Below, piece after piece: positions 1 through 8,196 of a stretch of 64,000 nucleotides of DNA. Both the position numbers and the translations under genes were made by a program. A model generated the notes under the pieces. The model was given only the letters and a program-made list of their open reading frames with translations, made no database searches and was not told the DNA's origin. This DNA is from Roseovarius aestuarii (lineage in GTDB: Bacteria; Pseudomonadota; Alphaproteobacteria; Rhodobacterales; Rhodobacteraceae): assembly GCA_027214255.1 (NCBI GenBank), contig JAPWHL010000012.1:1-64000 (forward strand). Direction: 5' to 3'. Within the stretch, counting starts at the first letter, position 1. Each line of letters begins with the position of its first letter.

Positions 1-55
1 CCGTAAGCGCCAAAGCGCCACCCAAAACCAACTTCGCCTTCGTTAATATCGTCAT
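1..55 (-). CDS. N-terminus of a probable secreted protein (cut by window edge)
   Basis: An ATG at 55-53 opens a frame that runs off the window start. It encodes about 18 residues beginning MTILTKAKLVLGG, a basic start followed by a hydrophobic stretch, like a signal peptide. A strong Shine-Dalgarno GGGAGGA lies 7 bases upstream. It is downstream of and co-directional with the alcohol dehydrogenase gene, 59 bases after its stop, so the two may be one operon. A periplasmic binding protein of a transporter would fit the context, but too little is visible to assign a family. Confidence 0.55.
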   Translation of the reverse strand, partial: MTILTKAKLVLGGALALT

Positions 56-114
56 CTAATGTCCTCCCATGGATCGTGTGTTATCATGTGTCTTTTCCAG
101 TAGATCGTCTGTCC

Positions 115-1227
115 CTAGATGACCCCTAACCGGTTCGCTGCATTCAGAAAGTTCTCTTTTTGGCCGACAAAATTGCGCCCGCGCTCCCCTGCGAATGCCT
201 CGTCTACGATCATTCTAAAGGCCGTTGACGGAACGCCATGATCATTCATTCGGTGCCCCACCCCCAGCTCCGCCAGAAACGCGGTCAATTGCTGCGCACC
301 GGCGCCCAAGTCGGGGCCGAAGATGTCTTTCAGGCTGTCCTCGCGGAAGCCGCCAATACCTTTGACGGATTCCAGCACAACAGGCAGCGTGAACGAGCAC
401 GCGATGCCGTGCTGAACGTGCCAGCCCAAGGTCATGGGATAGGACAGGTTATGGGCGATGGATGTTTTGGTGTTGGAGAACGCCAAACCCGCAGCCAATG
501 ACGCCTCGGCGATAGAGCTGCGCAAATCAAGGTTGCCGAGATCCTTCATCAGCGCGGGCAGGTCGCGCAAAATGGTTTTGGCACCGAAAACTGCATGGCG
601 GGCCGAGACCGGATTCGCGTTGATGTTCCAGATGCTTTCCAACGCATGGGACAACGCGTCCAACCCCGTTGCCAAAGTCAAACCAGCTGGTTTTCCCAGC
701 ATCAGCGCCGGATCGACAACCGCATGCTCGGGATACAGCCCAAGCAAGGCCAGGGAATATTTGTGGTTGCTCTGCTCGTCCCAGACCGTGGCCCAATGGG
801 TCACTTCACTGCCCGTCCCTGCGGTCGTGGGCACCGCGATGATGGGCGTCGCCCCCAGCTCGGACCCGCCTTCCTTGGTTTCAAGGAAACGTTGGACACG
901 CCGAAAATCTCCCAGCGCGGCAGCGTAGACCTTGGCTGAGTCAATAACCGACCCGCCGCCCAGCGCGACCAGAACCTCAGGTGCCTGCGGCAAACCGTCG
1001 AACCGGGCGCATTGGTCGCCTAACAAACGAAAATCCGGGTTCGGCGCGATATCGTTGATCACCAAAACGGCAGCTCCAGCAACCTTTTGCAGTGACTGCG
1101 TCAACGCCTCAAACGGGGCGTCGGGATAGGTGATAATCGCATACCGCCGTCCGTTGATCAGCTTGGGCAGTGCTTCAAACGCCCCTGCCCCGAACGACAC
1201 ATCCACCGGATTGCAATAGCTCCACAT
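115..1227 (-). CDS. Iron-containing alcohol dehydrogenase (group III)
   Basis: A 370-residue protein of the iron-dependent alcohol dehydrogenase family, which oxidises alcohols or reduces aldehydes with NAD(P) in the cytoplasm. The nucleotide-binding signature GGGSVIDSAK is near residue 90. The metal-ligand pattern is visible as DALSHALES (Asp-x3-His), then HNLSYP and HVQHG further on. GSEVTHWATV matches the usual GTGSEV segment. The opening MWSYCNPVDVSFGAG is typical of members annotated as phosphonoacetaldehyde reductase or PsrA-type dehydrogenases, so a role in phosphonate or C2/C3 aldehyde metabolism is possible but not shown. The start is supported by GGGGGA 9 bases upstream. A secreted-protein gene follows 59 bases downstream. 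Confidence 0.85.
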   Translation of the reverse strand: MWSYCNPVDVSFGAGAFEALPKLINGRRYAIITYPDAPFEALTQSLQKVAGAAVLVINDIAPNPDFRLLGDQCARFDGLPQAPEVLVALGGGSVIDSAKVYAAALGDFRRVQRFLETKEGGSELGATPIIAVPTTAGTGSEVTHWATVWDEQSNHKYSLALLGLYPEHAVVDPALMLGKPAGLTLATGLDALSHALESIWNINANPVSARHAVFGAKTILRDLPALMKDLGNLDLRSSIAEASLAAGLAFSNTKTSIAHNLSYPMTLGWHVQHGIACSFTLPVVLESVKGIGGFREDSLKDIFGPDLGAGAQQLTAFLAELGVGHRMNDHGVPSTAFRMIVDEAFAGERGRNFVGQKENFLNAANRLGVI

Positions 1228-1597
1228 AGTCAGACATCCCCCGAGGCGTGACCCTCACTGCTTGCTGTCGGGGTGATTATGTGAGGCTTACGCCTATTGA
1301 ACAAATTGATTGTTAGAATACAATGTATAGATAAAAGGTATTGATTGAAAATCGCGGCAAACGAAATGCCCGCCATCAGACCGCCCTCACCACCCACGTG
1401 TCTGGCCAGTCTTCCCTCGAAATTGTCGCAAGTCGTATCAGTCCATGGTTCTACGACAGGTCGTGACAAACTGTTGGTCTGGCTGACAAACCTCTGGAAA
1501 AACGGCGGTGTAAGTATGGGTCATCGAGCCGCATCAGCGACTCGGGAGAAAACGTCAAAGGCACCTCAAACCGCCCGAGAAACGCAAAGGATTACAT
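1228..1597. other. Divergent intergenic region, no gene seen
   Basis: This 370-base stretch separates the minus-strand dehydrogenase from the plus-strand RcnB-like gene and should hold both promoters. The part next to the dehydrogenase (about 1280-1345) is AT-rich. Small frames on both strands show no recognisable protein and no convincing ribosome site. GGATTACAT just before 1598 gives only a weak ribosome site for the downstream gene. Confidence 0.5.
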
Positions 1598-1978
1598 ATG
1601 ACCCGCCTATCGACATTCATCGCCACATCCCTCGCATTGTCACTTGTTGCGGGATCAGCATTTGCAGCCCCCAACAACTCGCGCGATCGCGACGCCCGAG
1701 ACAGGGTGGTGTATGAAGAAAACTCACGCAGCCATTCCAGCAAGAAGGTGTCCAGAAAAACGGTCACCACCAAGACTGTTACCGTGCAAAAACAAAAGTC
1801 GCAGGGAAAGCGCAACAAGGTCGGCCACCGCTTTTCCAAGAATGAAGTTGTCGTGATCCAAGATTGGGACCGCCGGGGCCTGCGCAACCCCGGAAAGAAC
1901 GAAGTCTATGCCATCAACGGCGATGCGATCTATCTGCTGGCGGCATCGACGCTCGTCGTCAAGGCACTCATGAATTAA
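1598..1978 (+). CDS. RcnB-like small periplasmic protein
   Basis: A 126-residue protein with a clear signal peptide (MTRLSTFIATSLALSLVAG, cleavage near AFA-AP). A very basic, Lys/Thr/Ser-rich middle (KKVSRKTVTTKTVTVQKQK) follows, then a C-terminal segment DWDRRGLRNPGKNEVYAING and a hydrophobic end. The C-terminal layout resembles the RcnB domain, where an R-x-L-x-x-P segment precedes the sequence around Tyr and Ile before a final hydrophobic helix. RcnB of E. coli takes part in nickel/cobalt homeostasis in the periplasm, but many alphaproteobacterial members have no known function, so metal handling is inference. It appears monocistronic and is followed by a long-loop inverted repeat. Confidence 0.6.
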   Translation: MTRLSTFIATSLALSLVAGSAFAAPNNSRDRDARDRVVYEENSRSHSSKKVSRKTVTTKTVTVQKQKSQGKRNKVGHRFSKNEVVVIQDWDRRGLRNPGKNEVYAINGDAIYLLAASTLVVKALMN

Positions 1979-1993
1979 CATCAACCTATAAAT

Positions 1994-2033
1994 GGTGCCG
2001 GCCCCCAAGAAAAAATCGCAGGCGGCCGGCACC
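1994..2033 (+). terminator. Inverted repeat after the RcnB-like gene
   Basis: GGTGCCGGCC at 1994-2003 and GGCCGGCACC at 2024-2033 are perfect 10-bp arms separated by 20 bases, 16 bases after the stop codon. There is no T-run on the plus side, so this is a candidate terminator or mRNA-stabilising hairpin rather than a textbook intrinsic terminator. Confidence 0.4.
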
Positions 2034-2489
2034 TTCAAGATCAAATGCTGTTCCCCGCTGCATCACTGACCGGAAGCTGCGCAAGTTGGCCATCAGGCAC
2101 GACAAGCCCGCTACACATCCCCAAACCGTCTCGAGTTCATACTTGGCAGACTCAACCGCTGCAGGCCCGTCGCGGCCCGCTAGGGCCCCTGCCCCGCGGC
2201 CAATCTTTTCGCAGCCGCCCTCATCTACTCGACGGGTATCGAACAGCAGAAAGCAGCATCAGGTCTAAACCTGATGCACCTTGCAATCGCTGCAAAACTG
2301 TCCGGAAAAGTAGAGCCACTTCTACATAGAAACGAAAACGTGCCATTTTAAAGCTGTGCGGCTGAGTTTAGGCTCAACCTAATCAATGGTACAATAATTC
2401 ATGATTTTAGCCGCTCCTCTCTTTGCTTAGGGATCAAACAAGCCCCTTTACGGGCACGCGTATTTTGGTCGATGGAAGGGATTGCTCAA
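2034..2489. other. Intergenic region carrying the catabolic operon promoter
   Basis: No gene is convincing here: the small plus-strand frames between 1864 and 2692 have no family signal and no good ribosome site. The GC-rich part 2150-2250 holds several short GC palindromes. From about 2330 to 2470 the composition becomes AT-rich, as expected for a promoter, and this part contains the TTAGG-N5-CCTAA operator annotated separately. Confidence 0.5.
2368..2382. promoter_or_regulatory. TTAGG-N5-CCTAA operator of the catabolic operon
   Basis: A perfect inverted repeat TTAGG-CTCAA-CCTAA lies 107 bases before the monooxygenase start codon. Its core T-AGG-N5-CCT-A has the T-N11-A form of a LysR-family binding site. 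The same repeat, again continuing as CCTAATCA, occurs at 9492-9506 before the transporter genes. The LysR gene at 8182-9123 is the obvious candidate regulator. Binding is inferred, not shown. Confidence 0.6.
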
Positions 2490-3767
2490 ATGACGGCAGA
2501 GAAAACCGATACACTGGTCGTTGGCGGGGGGCAGGCAGGCATCGCCATGAGCGAACATCTGGGCAAGGCTGGCGTACCCCATCTCGTTCTGGAAAAGAAC
2601 CGCACCGCCGAAGCATGGCGGACCGGGCGTTGGGACAATCTGGTGGCCAACGGCCCTGCATGGCACGATCGCTTCCCAAATCTGGAATTTGAGGATGTGG
2701 ATCCTGACGAGTTTGTAAGCAAGGATCGGTTTGCCCAGTATCTTGTCGACTATGCAGCGATGAACAAGTCACCAATCCGCGAAGGCGTGGAAGTGCTGGA
2801 AGCCCTCCGGCTGCCCGGACAAGGGCGCTTTTTGGTCAAAACCAGTGAGGGACAAATTGAAGCGCGCCGCATCGTCGCGGCGACGGGTGCGTTTCAACAT
2901 CCAGTCATTCCGCCAATCCTGCCGGAAACCGCAGATGTCACGCAGCTCCATTCCTTCGATTACAAAGCTCCTCATCAGTTGCCTGAAGGTGGCGTGATGG
3001 TTGTTGGCGCTGGTTCATCCGGCGCACAGATCGCAGATGAGTTGAACCGTGCAGGCCGAAAAGTGTTCCTGTCCGTCGGGCCACATGATCGTCCTCCGCG
3101 CCGTTATCGTGGCCGCGACAACGTGTGGTGGTTGGGCGTGCTTGGCCTTTGGGATGCAGCAGCCCCTGCACCGGGGACCGAGCACGTGACCATTTCGGTC
3201 AGCGGTGCCCATGGGGGGCGGACGATGGACTTTCGCCGCCTAGGAGGCGAAGGCGTGATCCTTACCGGCCGGACCAGTAGCTACAGCGACGGTGTGCTCA
3301 GCTTTTCTGACGATCTGGCCCAGAACATTGCCTCGGGTGATGCAAATTATCTTGAGGTTCTGGATATGGCTGACGCCTATGTCGAACGCACCGGACTGGA
3401 TCTTCCCGAGGAACCATCGGCACGTGACATGTTTCCCGACCCTGATAGCCTGACCAACCCGATCAGAACACTTAATCTGGCAGAAGAAGGGATCTCAACG
3501 ATCATCTGGGCAACGGGGTTCCGGCAGGATTTCAGCTGGCTCAAAGTCGATGCCTTTGACGACAGGGGCGCTCCTATCCACAACCGCGGGGTTTCAGTGG
3601 AGCCAGACGTGTATTTCCTTGGATTGCCTTGGCAATCGCGACGTGGCTCTTCGTTTCTTTGGGGCGTCTGGCATGATGCAAAACATGTTGCCGACCAGAT
3701 CGAAATACAACGCTCTTATCAGCGATATAATGGCTCGGCAGCTGTTGTGCTGCCCGCAGCAGAATAA
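2490..3767 (+). CDS. Flavin-dependent monooxygenase (FMO/Baeyer-Villiger type)
   Basis: A 425-residue FAD/NAD(P)H oxygenase, first gene of a five-gene operon. The FAD-binding Rossmann motif GGGQAG is at about residues 12-17 after TDTLVV. A second nucleotide motif, GAGSSG, is near residue 176 after GGVMVV. ATGAFQHP and the C-terminal WATGF segment are typical of class B flavin monooxygenases, which insert one oxygen atom at a nitrogen, sulfur or carbon centre. I chose ATG 2490 rather than the in-frame ATG at 2472 because GGAAGGG lies at the right distance only for the former. The Rid and DUF1028 genes follow closely. Its substrate is unknown; the operon context suggests hydroxylation or ring opening of an N-containing compound. 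Confidence 0.85.
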   Translation: MTAEKTDTLVVGGGQAGIAMSEHLGKAGVPHLVLEKNRTAEAWRTGRWDNLVANGPAWHDRFPNLEFEDVDPDEFVSKDRFAQYLVDYAAMNKSPIREGVEVLEALRLPGQGRFLVKTSEGQIEARRIVAATGAFQHPVIPPILPETADVTQLHSFDYKAPHQLPEGGVMVVGAGSSGAQIADELNRAGRKVFLSVGPHDRPPRRYRGRDNVWWLGVLGLWDAAAPAPGTEHVTISVSGAHGGRTMDFRRLGGEGVILTGRTSSYSDGVLSFSDDLAQNIASGDANYLEVLDMADAYVERTGLDLPEEPSARDMFPDPDSLTNPIRTLNLAEEGISTIIWATGFRQDFSWLKVDAFDDRGAPIHNRGVSVEPDVYFLGLPWQSRRGSSFLWGVWHDAKHVADQIEIQRSYQRYNGSAAVVLPAAE

Positions 3768-3784
3768 ACAAAGGACGCAGGACC

Positions 3785-4201
3785 ATGGCGCATACCCGAA
3801 TTCGTAAATTCAACACTTCCGACACCTATCCCGAACAGAACTTAGACAACGATCTGTGTCAGGCCGTGGTCACCCAAGGCGGCAAAACCGTCTGGCTGCG
3901 CGGGCAATGCCCGCAAAATCTGGACGATGCCAAAAACATCGACAGTCACGATGCCGTCGAGCAAACCCATAAGGTTATGCAAAACATCAAACAATTGATC
4001 GAAGAAGCCGGCGGACAGATGGAACATCTGGTCAAGGTTGTCGTCTACATAACGGACGTGCGTCACCGCGAGGACGTCTATCGAACCATGGGCGAGTACA
4101 TAAAAGGCGTGCACCCAGTATCTACAGGACTGGTGGTGCAGGCGCTCGCTCGGCCTGAGTGGCTGGTCGAGATTGACGGCACGGCGGTGATCCCCGAATG
4201 A
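3785..4201 (+). CDS. Rid-family (YjgF/YER057c/UK114) protein lacking the usual Arg
   Basis: A 138-residue Rid-family protein. Classical RidA hydrolyses reactive enamine/imine intermediates, using an Arg in the motif R-V-E-I-E near the C-terminus to hold the substrate carboxylate. Here the equivalent segment reads PEWLVEIDGTAVIP, with Leu where the Arg is expected. The protein thus resembles the non-archetypal Rid subfamilies whose reaction is different or unknown. HLVKVVVYITD and HPVSTGLVVQALA match the rest of the fold. It starts 17 bases after the monooxygenase stop and overlaps the next start by 4 bases (ATGA). In this operon it may process an imine, enamine or ring-opening intermediate made by the two flavoproteins. 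Confidence 0.85.
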   Translation: MAHTRIRKFNTSDTYPEQNLDNDLCQAVVTQGGKTVWLRGQCPQNLDDAKNIDSHDAVEQTHKVMQNIKQLIEEAGGQMEHLVKVVVYITDVRHREDVYRTMGEYIKGVHPVSTGLVVQALARPEWLVEIDGTAVIPE

Positions 4202-4872
4202 CCTTTTCCCTCGTTGCCCGTTGCGCACAGACTGGCATGTTTGGCGTTGCGATTTCCTCCTCCTCACCCGCTGTTGCCGCGCGATGCTCGTTTGCCCGTG
4301 CAGGCGTGGGGGCTGTCGCCACGCAAAATGTGACAGACCCGTCTCTGGGCCCGCTGACCCTTGATCTTATCGAAAGCGGGCTGAGCGCCGGTGAAGCAAT
4401 CACGCGGATACAGGAACGGGCAAAATTCGTCGAATACCGCCAGGTTCTGGCAATGGATGGCGCGGGGCGCGCCGCAATTCATTCGGGACCAAACTCGCTT
4501 GGGATATGGACGGATGCGCAGGCCGAAAACGTTGCTTCGGGCGGCAATCTGTTGGCCAATGACACTGTCCCGCAAGCGGTTGTTGATGGGTATCTGGCGG
4601 CCAACGGCCATTTGGGCGATCGCCTGATAGCCGCGATGCGCGCGGGCCTGAAGGCGGGCGGCGAAGCGGGGCCGGTTCATTCCGCCGGTATGAAGATTGT
4701 CGACAAGGTCAGCTGGCCAGTTGCCGATCTTCGGTGTGATTGGACAGAAAACTGCCCGATTGAAAACATCGCCACCGCTTGGGATGTCTATAAACCGCAG
4801 CTGGAGGCCTATATCCAACGCGCGCTCGACCCGAGAGAAGCGCCGTCTTACGGCGTTCCGGGCGACCAATGA
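4198..4872 (+). CDS. DUF1028 family protein (putative Ntn-hydrolase fold)
   Basis: A 224-residue member of the DUF1028 family, recognised by the start MTFSLVARCAQTGMFGVAI, the segment GAVATQNVTDPSLGP, and the later ASGGNLLAND and KAGGEAGPVHSAG. The family is related to Ntn-type hydrolases and often sits beside Rid proteins and amidohydrolases in amino-acid or amide catabolic clusters, but no reaction is established. The start overlaps the Rid stop by 4 bases (ATGA), which indicates translational coupling. In this context amide or lactam hydrolysis is a reasonable guess. No signal peptide is seen, so it should be cytoplasmic. Confidence 0.8.
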   Translation: MTFSLVARCAQTGMFGVAISSSSPAVAARCSFARAGVGAVATQNVTDPSLGPLTLDLIESGLSAGEAITRIQERAKFVEYRQVLAMDGAGRAAIHSGPNSLGIWTDAQAENVASGGNLLANDTVPQAVVDGYLAANGHLGDRLIAAMRAGLKAGGEAGPVHSAGMKIVDKVSWPVADLRCDWTENCPIENIATAWDVYKPQLEAYIQRALDPREAPSYGVPGDQ

Positions 4873-4954
4873 AGCAAGTCGATCACATACAAAACCTGAT
4901 GCGCCAAGCCGCCCCTTGGGGTGCAAAGCCCTGAATCCCGTCTAGGAGACACTT

Positions 4955-7024
4955 ATGCGCGATGCTCGCTATGATATACTGTTTGAACCCATAAAGATCG
5001 GCCCGCTAACAGCCAAAAACCGGTTTTATCAGGTGCCTCATTGTAACGGGGGTGGTTACCGCGACCCGTCAGCAGCGGCAGAAATGCGCGGTATCAAATC
5101 CCAAGGTGGCTGGGCGGTGATTTTCACCGAACAATGCGAGATGCATCATTCATCCGAAATCACGCCTTTCATCGAATTGCGCCTATGGGAAGATAAGGAC
5201 ATTCCCCAATTACGCCGCATGTCGGAGAAGATGAAAGAACATGGCGCCTTGGCGGGCATTCAGCTTGCCTATTCGGGCATCAATGGCCCTAACCTATACT
5301 CCAAAGAGGTGCCGCTTGCACCTTCGGCCTTGCCAATCCGCACCTTCACCAATGACCCTGTGCAAGCACGCTCCCTTTCGAAATCCGAAATCAAAGACCT
5401 GCGCCGTTGGTTTGTAAATGCGGCCAAGCGATCAAAAGACGCCGGATTTGATCTGATCAACCTTTATGGCGCTCACGGCTTTGGTATTTTCCAACACTTC
5501 CTGAGCCGCGCCACAAACCAGCGCAGCGACGAATACGGCGGCTCGCTTGAAAACCGCGCGCGATTTGCCAATGAGGTGATTGGCGACATTCGCGATGCGG
5601 TTGGCGATAGCATGGCGATTGCTCTGCGGGTATCGCTGGATGAAACGATAGGCGATCTCGGGTTTTCGAATGCCGAAGTCCGTGACTTCGTCGAGATGAA
5701 CCGGAACCTGCCCGATATCTGGGATCTGGCACAGGGCACTTGGGAAGATTGCTCGGGGCCCTCGCGTTTCAAAGAGGAGGCCGCGCAAGAAGAATTGGTC
5801 AAAGGCATTCATGACCTGACAGATAAACCCATCGTTGGGGTCGGCCGGTTCACCTCTCCGGATGTGATGGCAAAGATGATCAAGTCCGGCACGCTGGACA
5901 TGATCGGGTGCGCGCGGCCCTCCATTGCAGACCCCTTTCTGCCCAAGAAGATCGAAGAAGGACGGATCGAAGATATCCGCGAGTGCATCGGCTGCAACAT
6001 CTGCATCACGGGCGATATGACCATGTCGATCAGCCGCTGTACCCAGAACCCGACCTTCATGGAAGAATGGCGCAAAGGCTGGCATCCTGAGACAATGAAT
6101 GCGAAAGGCGACAGCGAGAATGTGCTTGTAATCGGCTCTGGCCCCGCAGGTCTGGAGGCGGCATGGGCGCTGTGCCGTCGTGGGTACGATGTCGCGGTGG
6201 CCGAAGCGCGTGATGTGATTGGTGGTCGCGTCACCCGGGAACGTGCTTTGCCAGGTTTATCGGCTTGGGGGCGCGTTGTGGATTACCGCGACTACCAATT
6301 GTCGCAACGCCCCAATGTCGAAATTTACCGTGAAAGCGAGCTGGACGCAGATAGCATCCTTGAATTCGGTTTCCAGAATGTCGCCATTGCGACAGGATCG
6401 ACATGGCGGCGTGACGGTGTCGCACGTCAGCACGTCGTCCCGATGCCGATCGCGCAAGCTGCGAAGGTTTATACACCTGACGATCTGATGGATGGTACAG
6501 TGCCGGGCGGCAATGTGGTGGTTTTTGATGACGATCACTATTACATGGGCGGAGTGTTGGCCGAGTTGCTGGTGAAACAGGGTGCCAAAGTCACGCTGAT
6601 TACGCCTTCGGCCTATGTGTCGGACTGGACCAACAACACGTTGGAGCAGGCAACGATTCACGCAAAACTGGATGACTTGGGAGTAGAAATCATTCTCAAT
6701 CGCGGTGTTACAGAAATTGGCGCAGACCATGTGATCAGCAACTGCGTTTACACAGGCAAGACTCGCATATTTGAATGTGACGCGGTGGTCATGGTCGCGT
6801 CACGAACCGGCAATGATCAGCTGTTCCACGACTTGACCAACCGACAGGAAGAATGGGCCGATGCGGGCATCCGCTCGGTCAAACTGTTCGGCGACGCCGA
6901 GGCGTCCGGCCCGATCGCTTGGGCAACTTACGCAGGTCACCGCTATGCCCGTGAGCTGGACGGCGAGGATATAGGAGATGATCTTCCATTCCGTCGAGAA
7001 ATCACGGAGCTTGCAGCGCAATGA
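4955..7024 (+). CDS. Trimethylamine/dimethylamine dehydrogenase-family flavoprotein
   Basis: A 689-residue iron-sulfur flavoprotein. Residues 1-370 form an Old-Yellow-Enzyme-type FMN barrel closely following trimethylamine dehydrogenase: DILFEPIKIGP, then Cys30 in FYQVPHC, the residue that holds 6-S-cysteinyl FMN. YGAH at 171-174 and the 4Fe-4S cysteines at about 344, 347, 350 and 362 are kept. An FAD/NAD-like domain follows (VLVIGSGPAG near 390). Gln60 replaces the Tyr60 of trimethylamine dehydrogenase, as in dimethylamine dehydrogenase, and the Trp of the third wall of the amine bowl (SRWEIGG) is absent here (TGDMTMS). Oxidative N-demethylation of a secondary amine is therefore likely; N-methyl amino acid demethylases share this architecture. 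It overlaps the M20 gene by 4 bases. Confidence 0.85.
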   Translation: MRDARYDILFEPIKIGPLTAKNRFYQVPHCNGGGYRDPSAAAEMRGIKSQGGWAVIFTEQCEMHHSSEITPFIELRLWEDKDIPQLRRMSEKMKEHGALAGIQLAYSGINGPNLYSKEVPLAPSALPIRTFTNDPVQARSLSKSEIKDLRRWFVNAAKRSKDAGFDLINLYGAHGFGIFQHFLSRATNQRSDEYGGSLENRARFANEVIGDIRDAVGDSMAIALRVSLDETIGDLGFSNAEVRDFVEMNRNLPDIWDLAQGTWEDCSGPSRFKEEAAQEELVKGIHDLTDKPIVGVGRFTSPDVMAKMIKSGTLDMIGCARPSIADPFLPKKIEEGRIEDIRECIGCNICITGDMTMSISRCTQNPTFMEEWRKGWHPETMNAKGDSENVLVIGSGPAGLEAAWALCRRGYDVAVAEARDVIGGRVTRERALPGLSAWGRVVDYRDYQLSQRPNVEIYRESELDADSILEFGFQNVAIATGSTWRRDGVARQHVVPMPIAQAAKVYTPDDLMDGTVPGGNVVVFDDDHYYMGGVLAELLVKQGAKVTLITPSAYVSDWTNNTLEQATIHAKLDDLGVEIILNRGVTEIGADHVISNCVYTGKTRIFECDAVVMVASRTGNDQLFHDLTNRQEEWADAGIRSVKLFGDAEASGPIAWATYAGHRYARELDGEDIGDDLPFRREITELAAQ

Positions 7025-8196
7025 CTCCCCATGCGGCCACGCTTGAAATCCTTGATCGGTTGATCGCCTTTCCAACAGTCAGCGACCAGAGCAATCTGGC
7101 GCTGATTGGCTATGTTGAGGACCTGCTGCGCCAATCGGGTTTTGCCACCCAGCGCATTCCCGATCCTGACGGCCCTAAAAGCGGCCTCGCGGCGCGCATT
7201 GGGCCAGAGGGTCAAGGCGGTGTGCTATTGTCTGCCCATAGCGACGTTGTGCCAATCGAGGGTCAGGCGTGGACCTATCCTCCGTTTCAGCTGACGCGAG
7301 ATGACGACAAGCTGTACGGACGCGGCACCACGGATATGAAGGGCTTTCTGGCGTCTATGCTGGCCATGGCACAGCGCGCCGCCAAAGCGACGCTCGCCGA
7401 ACCATTGATGCTGGTGATTTCCTATGACGAGGAGGTCGGGTGTCAGGGTATTCGCAAGATGATGCCAGAGTTGGAAAAACTTGGCTGGGAGCCAGAGCTT
7501 TGCCTTGTCGGTGAACCCACGTCGATGATTCCGGCAACAGGACATAAAGGCAAGGCTGCCTTGCGGGCGACCTGCCGAGGCATTGCGGGGCATTCGGCGC
7601 TGGCGCCACGCTATGTGAATGCGCTGCATCTCGCGGCAGATTTCGTCAGTGCATTGCGAAGGATCCAAGACAGCTATACCGGGGGCAGCAGTCGGGACAA
7701 CGCCTATGACATCCCCTACTCCACCGTGCATGTCGGCAAACTGACAGGCGGCACCGCGCTCAATATTGTTCCAGAAACAGCCGTCATAGAATTTGAATTG
7801 CGTCACCTGCCAGATGACGATCTGCCAACGTTCATGAAAATGTTGGATGATGCTGTGGCGCGCATTCTAGCCCCGTTCAGCGGGTTGAACGGACAGGTCA
7901 GCATTAACATCGATGTGATGAACACCTACCCCGGGCTAGAGATTTCCTCCGACAGTCTGGCGGTGCAAAAGGCCGCTGGATTGAGCGGAGCAAATAGTTT
8001 GACAAAGGTGGCTTTCGGAACGGAAGCAGGCTTTTTCACAGAGCTGAACATCGGCACGGTCGTATGCGGCCCCGGCAACATGGAACACCAAGGCCACAAA
8101 GCAGACGAGTTCATAACGACAGATCAACTCGGCGCATGTGACGAGATGCTGGAGCGGCTGCTCTTGCAGCTATCAGGCGCATCATCCGACGTTTGA
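7021..8196 (+). CDS. M20 family metallo-amidohydrolase (ArgE/acetylornithine deacetylase-like)
   Basis: A 391-residue zinc-dependent amidohydrolase of the M20/ArgE family, which removes acyl groups from acyl-amino acids. Metal-binding and catalytic motifs are present: SAHSDVVP (His73, Asp75), GRGTTDMKG (Asp105), SYDEEVGC (catalytic and metal-binding Glu pair near 137-138), GEPT, and a C-terminal His in MEHQGHKADE. The dimerisation domain around GHSALAP is intact. It overlaps the flavoprotein stop by 4 bases (ATGA) and is the last gene of the operon. True arginine biosynthesis is unlikely in this context; release of an amino acid from an N-acyl or N-formyl intermediate fits better. Its last 15 bases overlap the end of the convergent LysR gene. 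Confidence 0.85.
   Translation: MTPHAATLEILDRLIAFPTVSDQSNLALIGYVEDLLRQSGFATQRIPDPDGPKSGLAARIGPEGQGGVLLSAHSDVVPIEGQAWTYPPFQLTRDDDKLYGRGTTDMKGFLASMLAMAQRAAKATLAEPLMLVISYDEEVGCQGIRKMMPELEKLGWEPELCLVGEPTSMIPATGHKGKAALRATCRGIAGHSALAPRYVNALHLAADFVSALRRIQDSYTGGSSRDNAYDIPYSTVHVGKLTGGTALNIVPETAVIEFELRHLPDDDLPTFMKMLDDAVARILAPFSGLNGQVSINIDVMNTYPGLEISSDSLAVQKAAGLSGANSLTKVAFGTEAGFFTELNIGTVVCGPGNMEHQGHKADEFITTDQLGACDEMLERLLLQLSGASSDV

Noticed and set aside
1230-1469. 79-residue minus-strand frame upstream of the alcohol dehydrogenase
   Set aside because: No similarity, no ribosome site; covers the expected promoter.
2045-2329. Small gene in the gap before the monooxygenase
   Set aside because: Pro/Ser/Arg-rich frames on this strand have no ribosome site, no family and stop in the promoter region.
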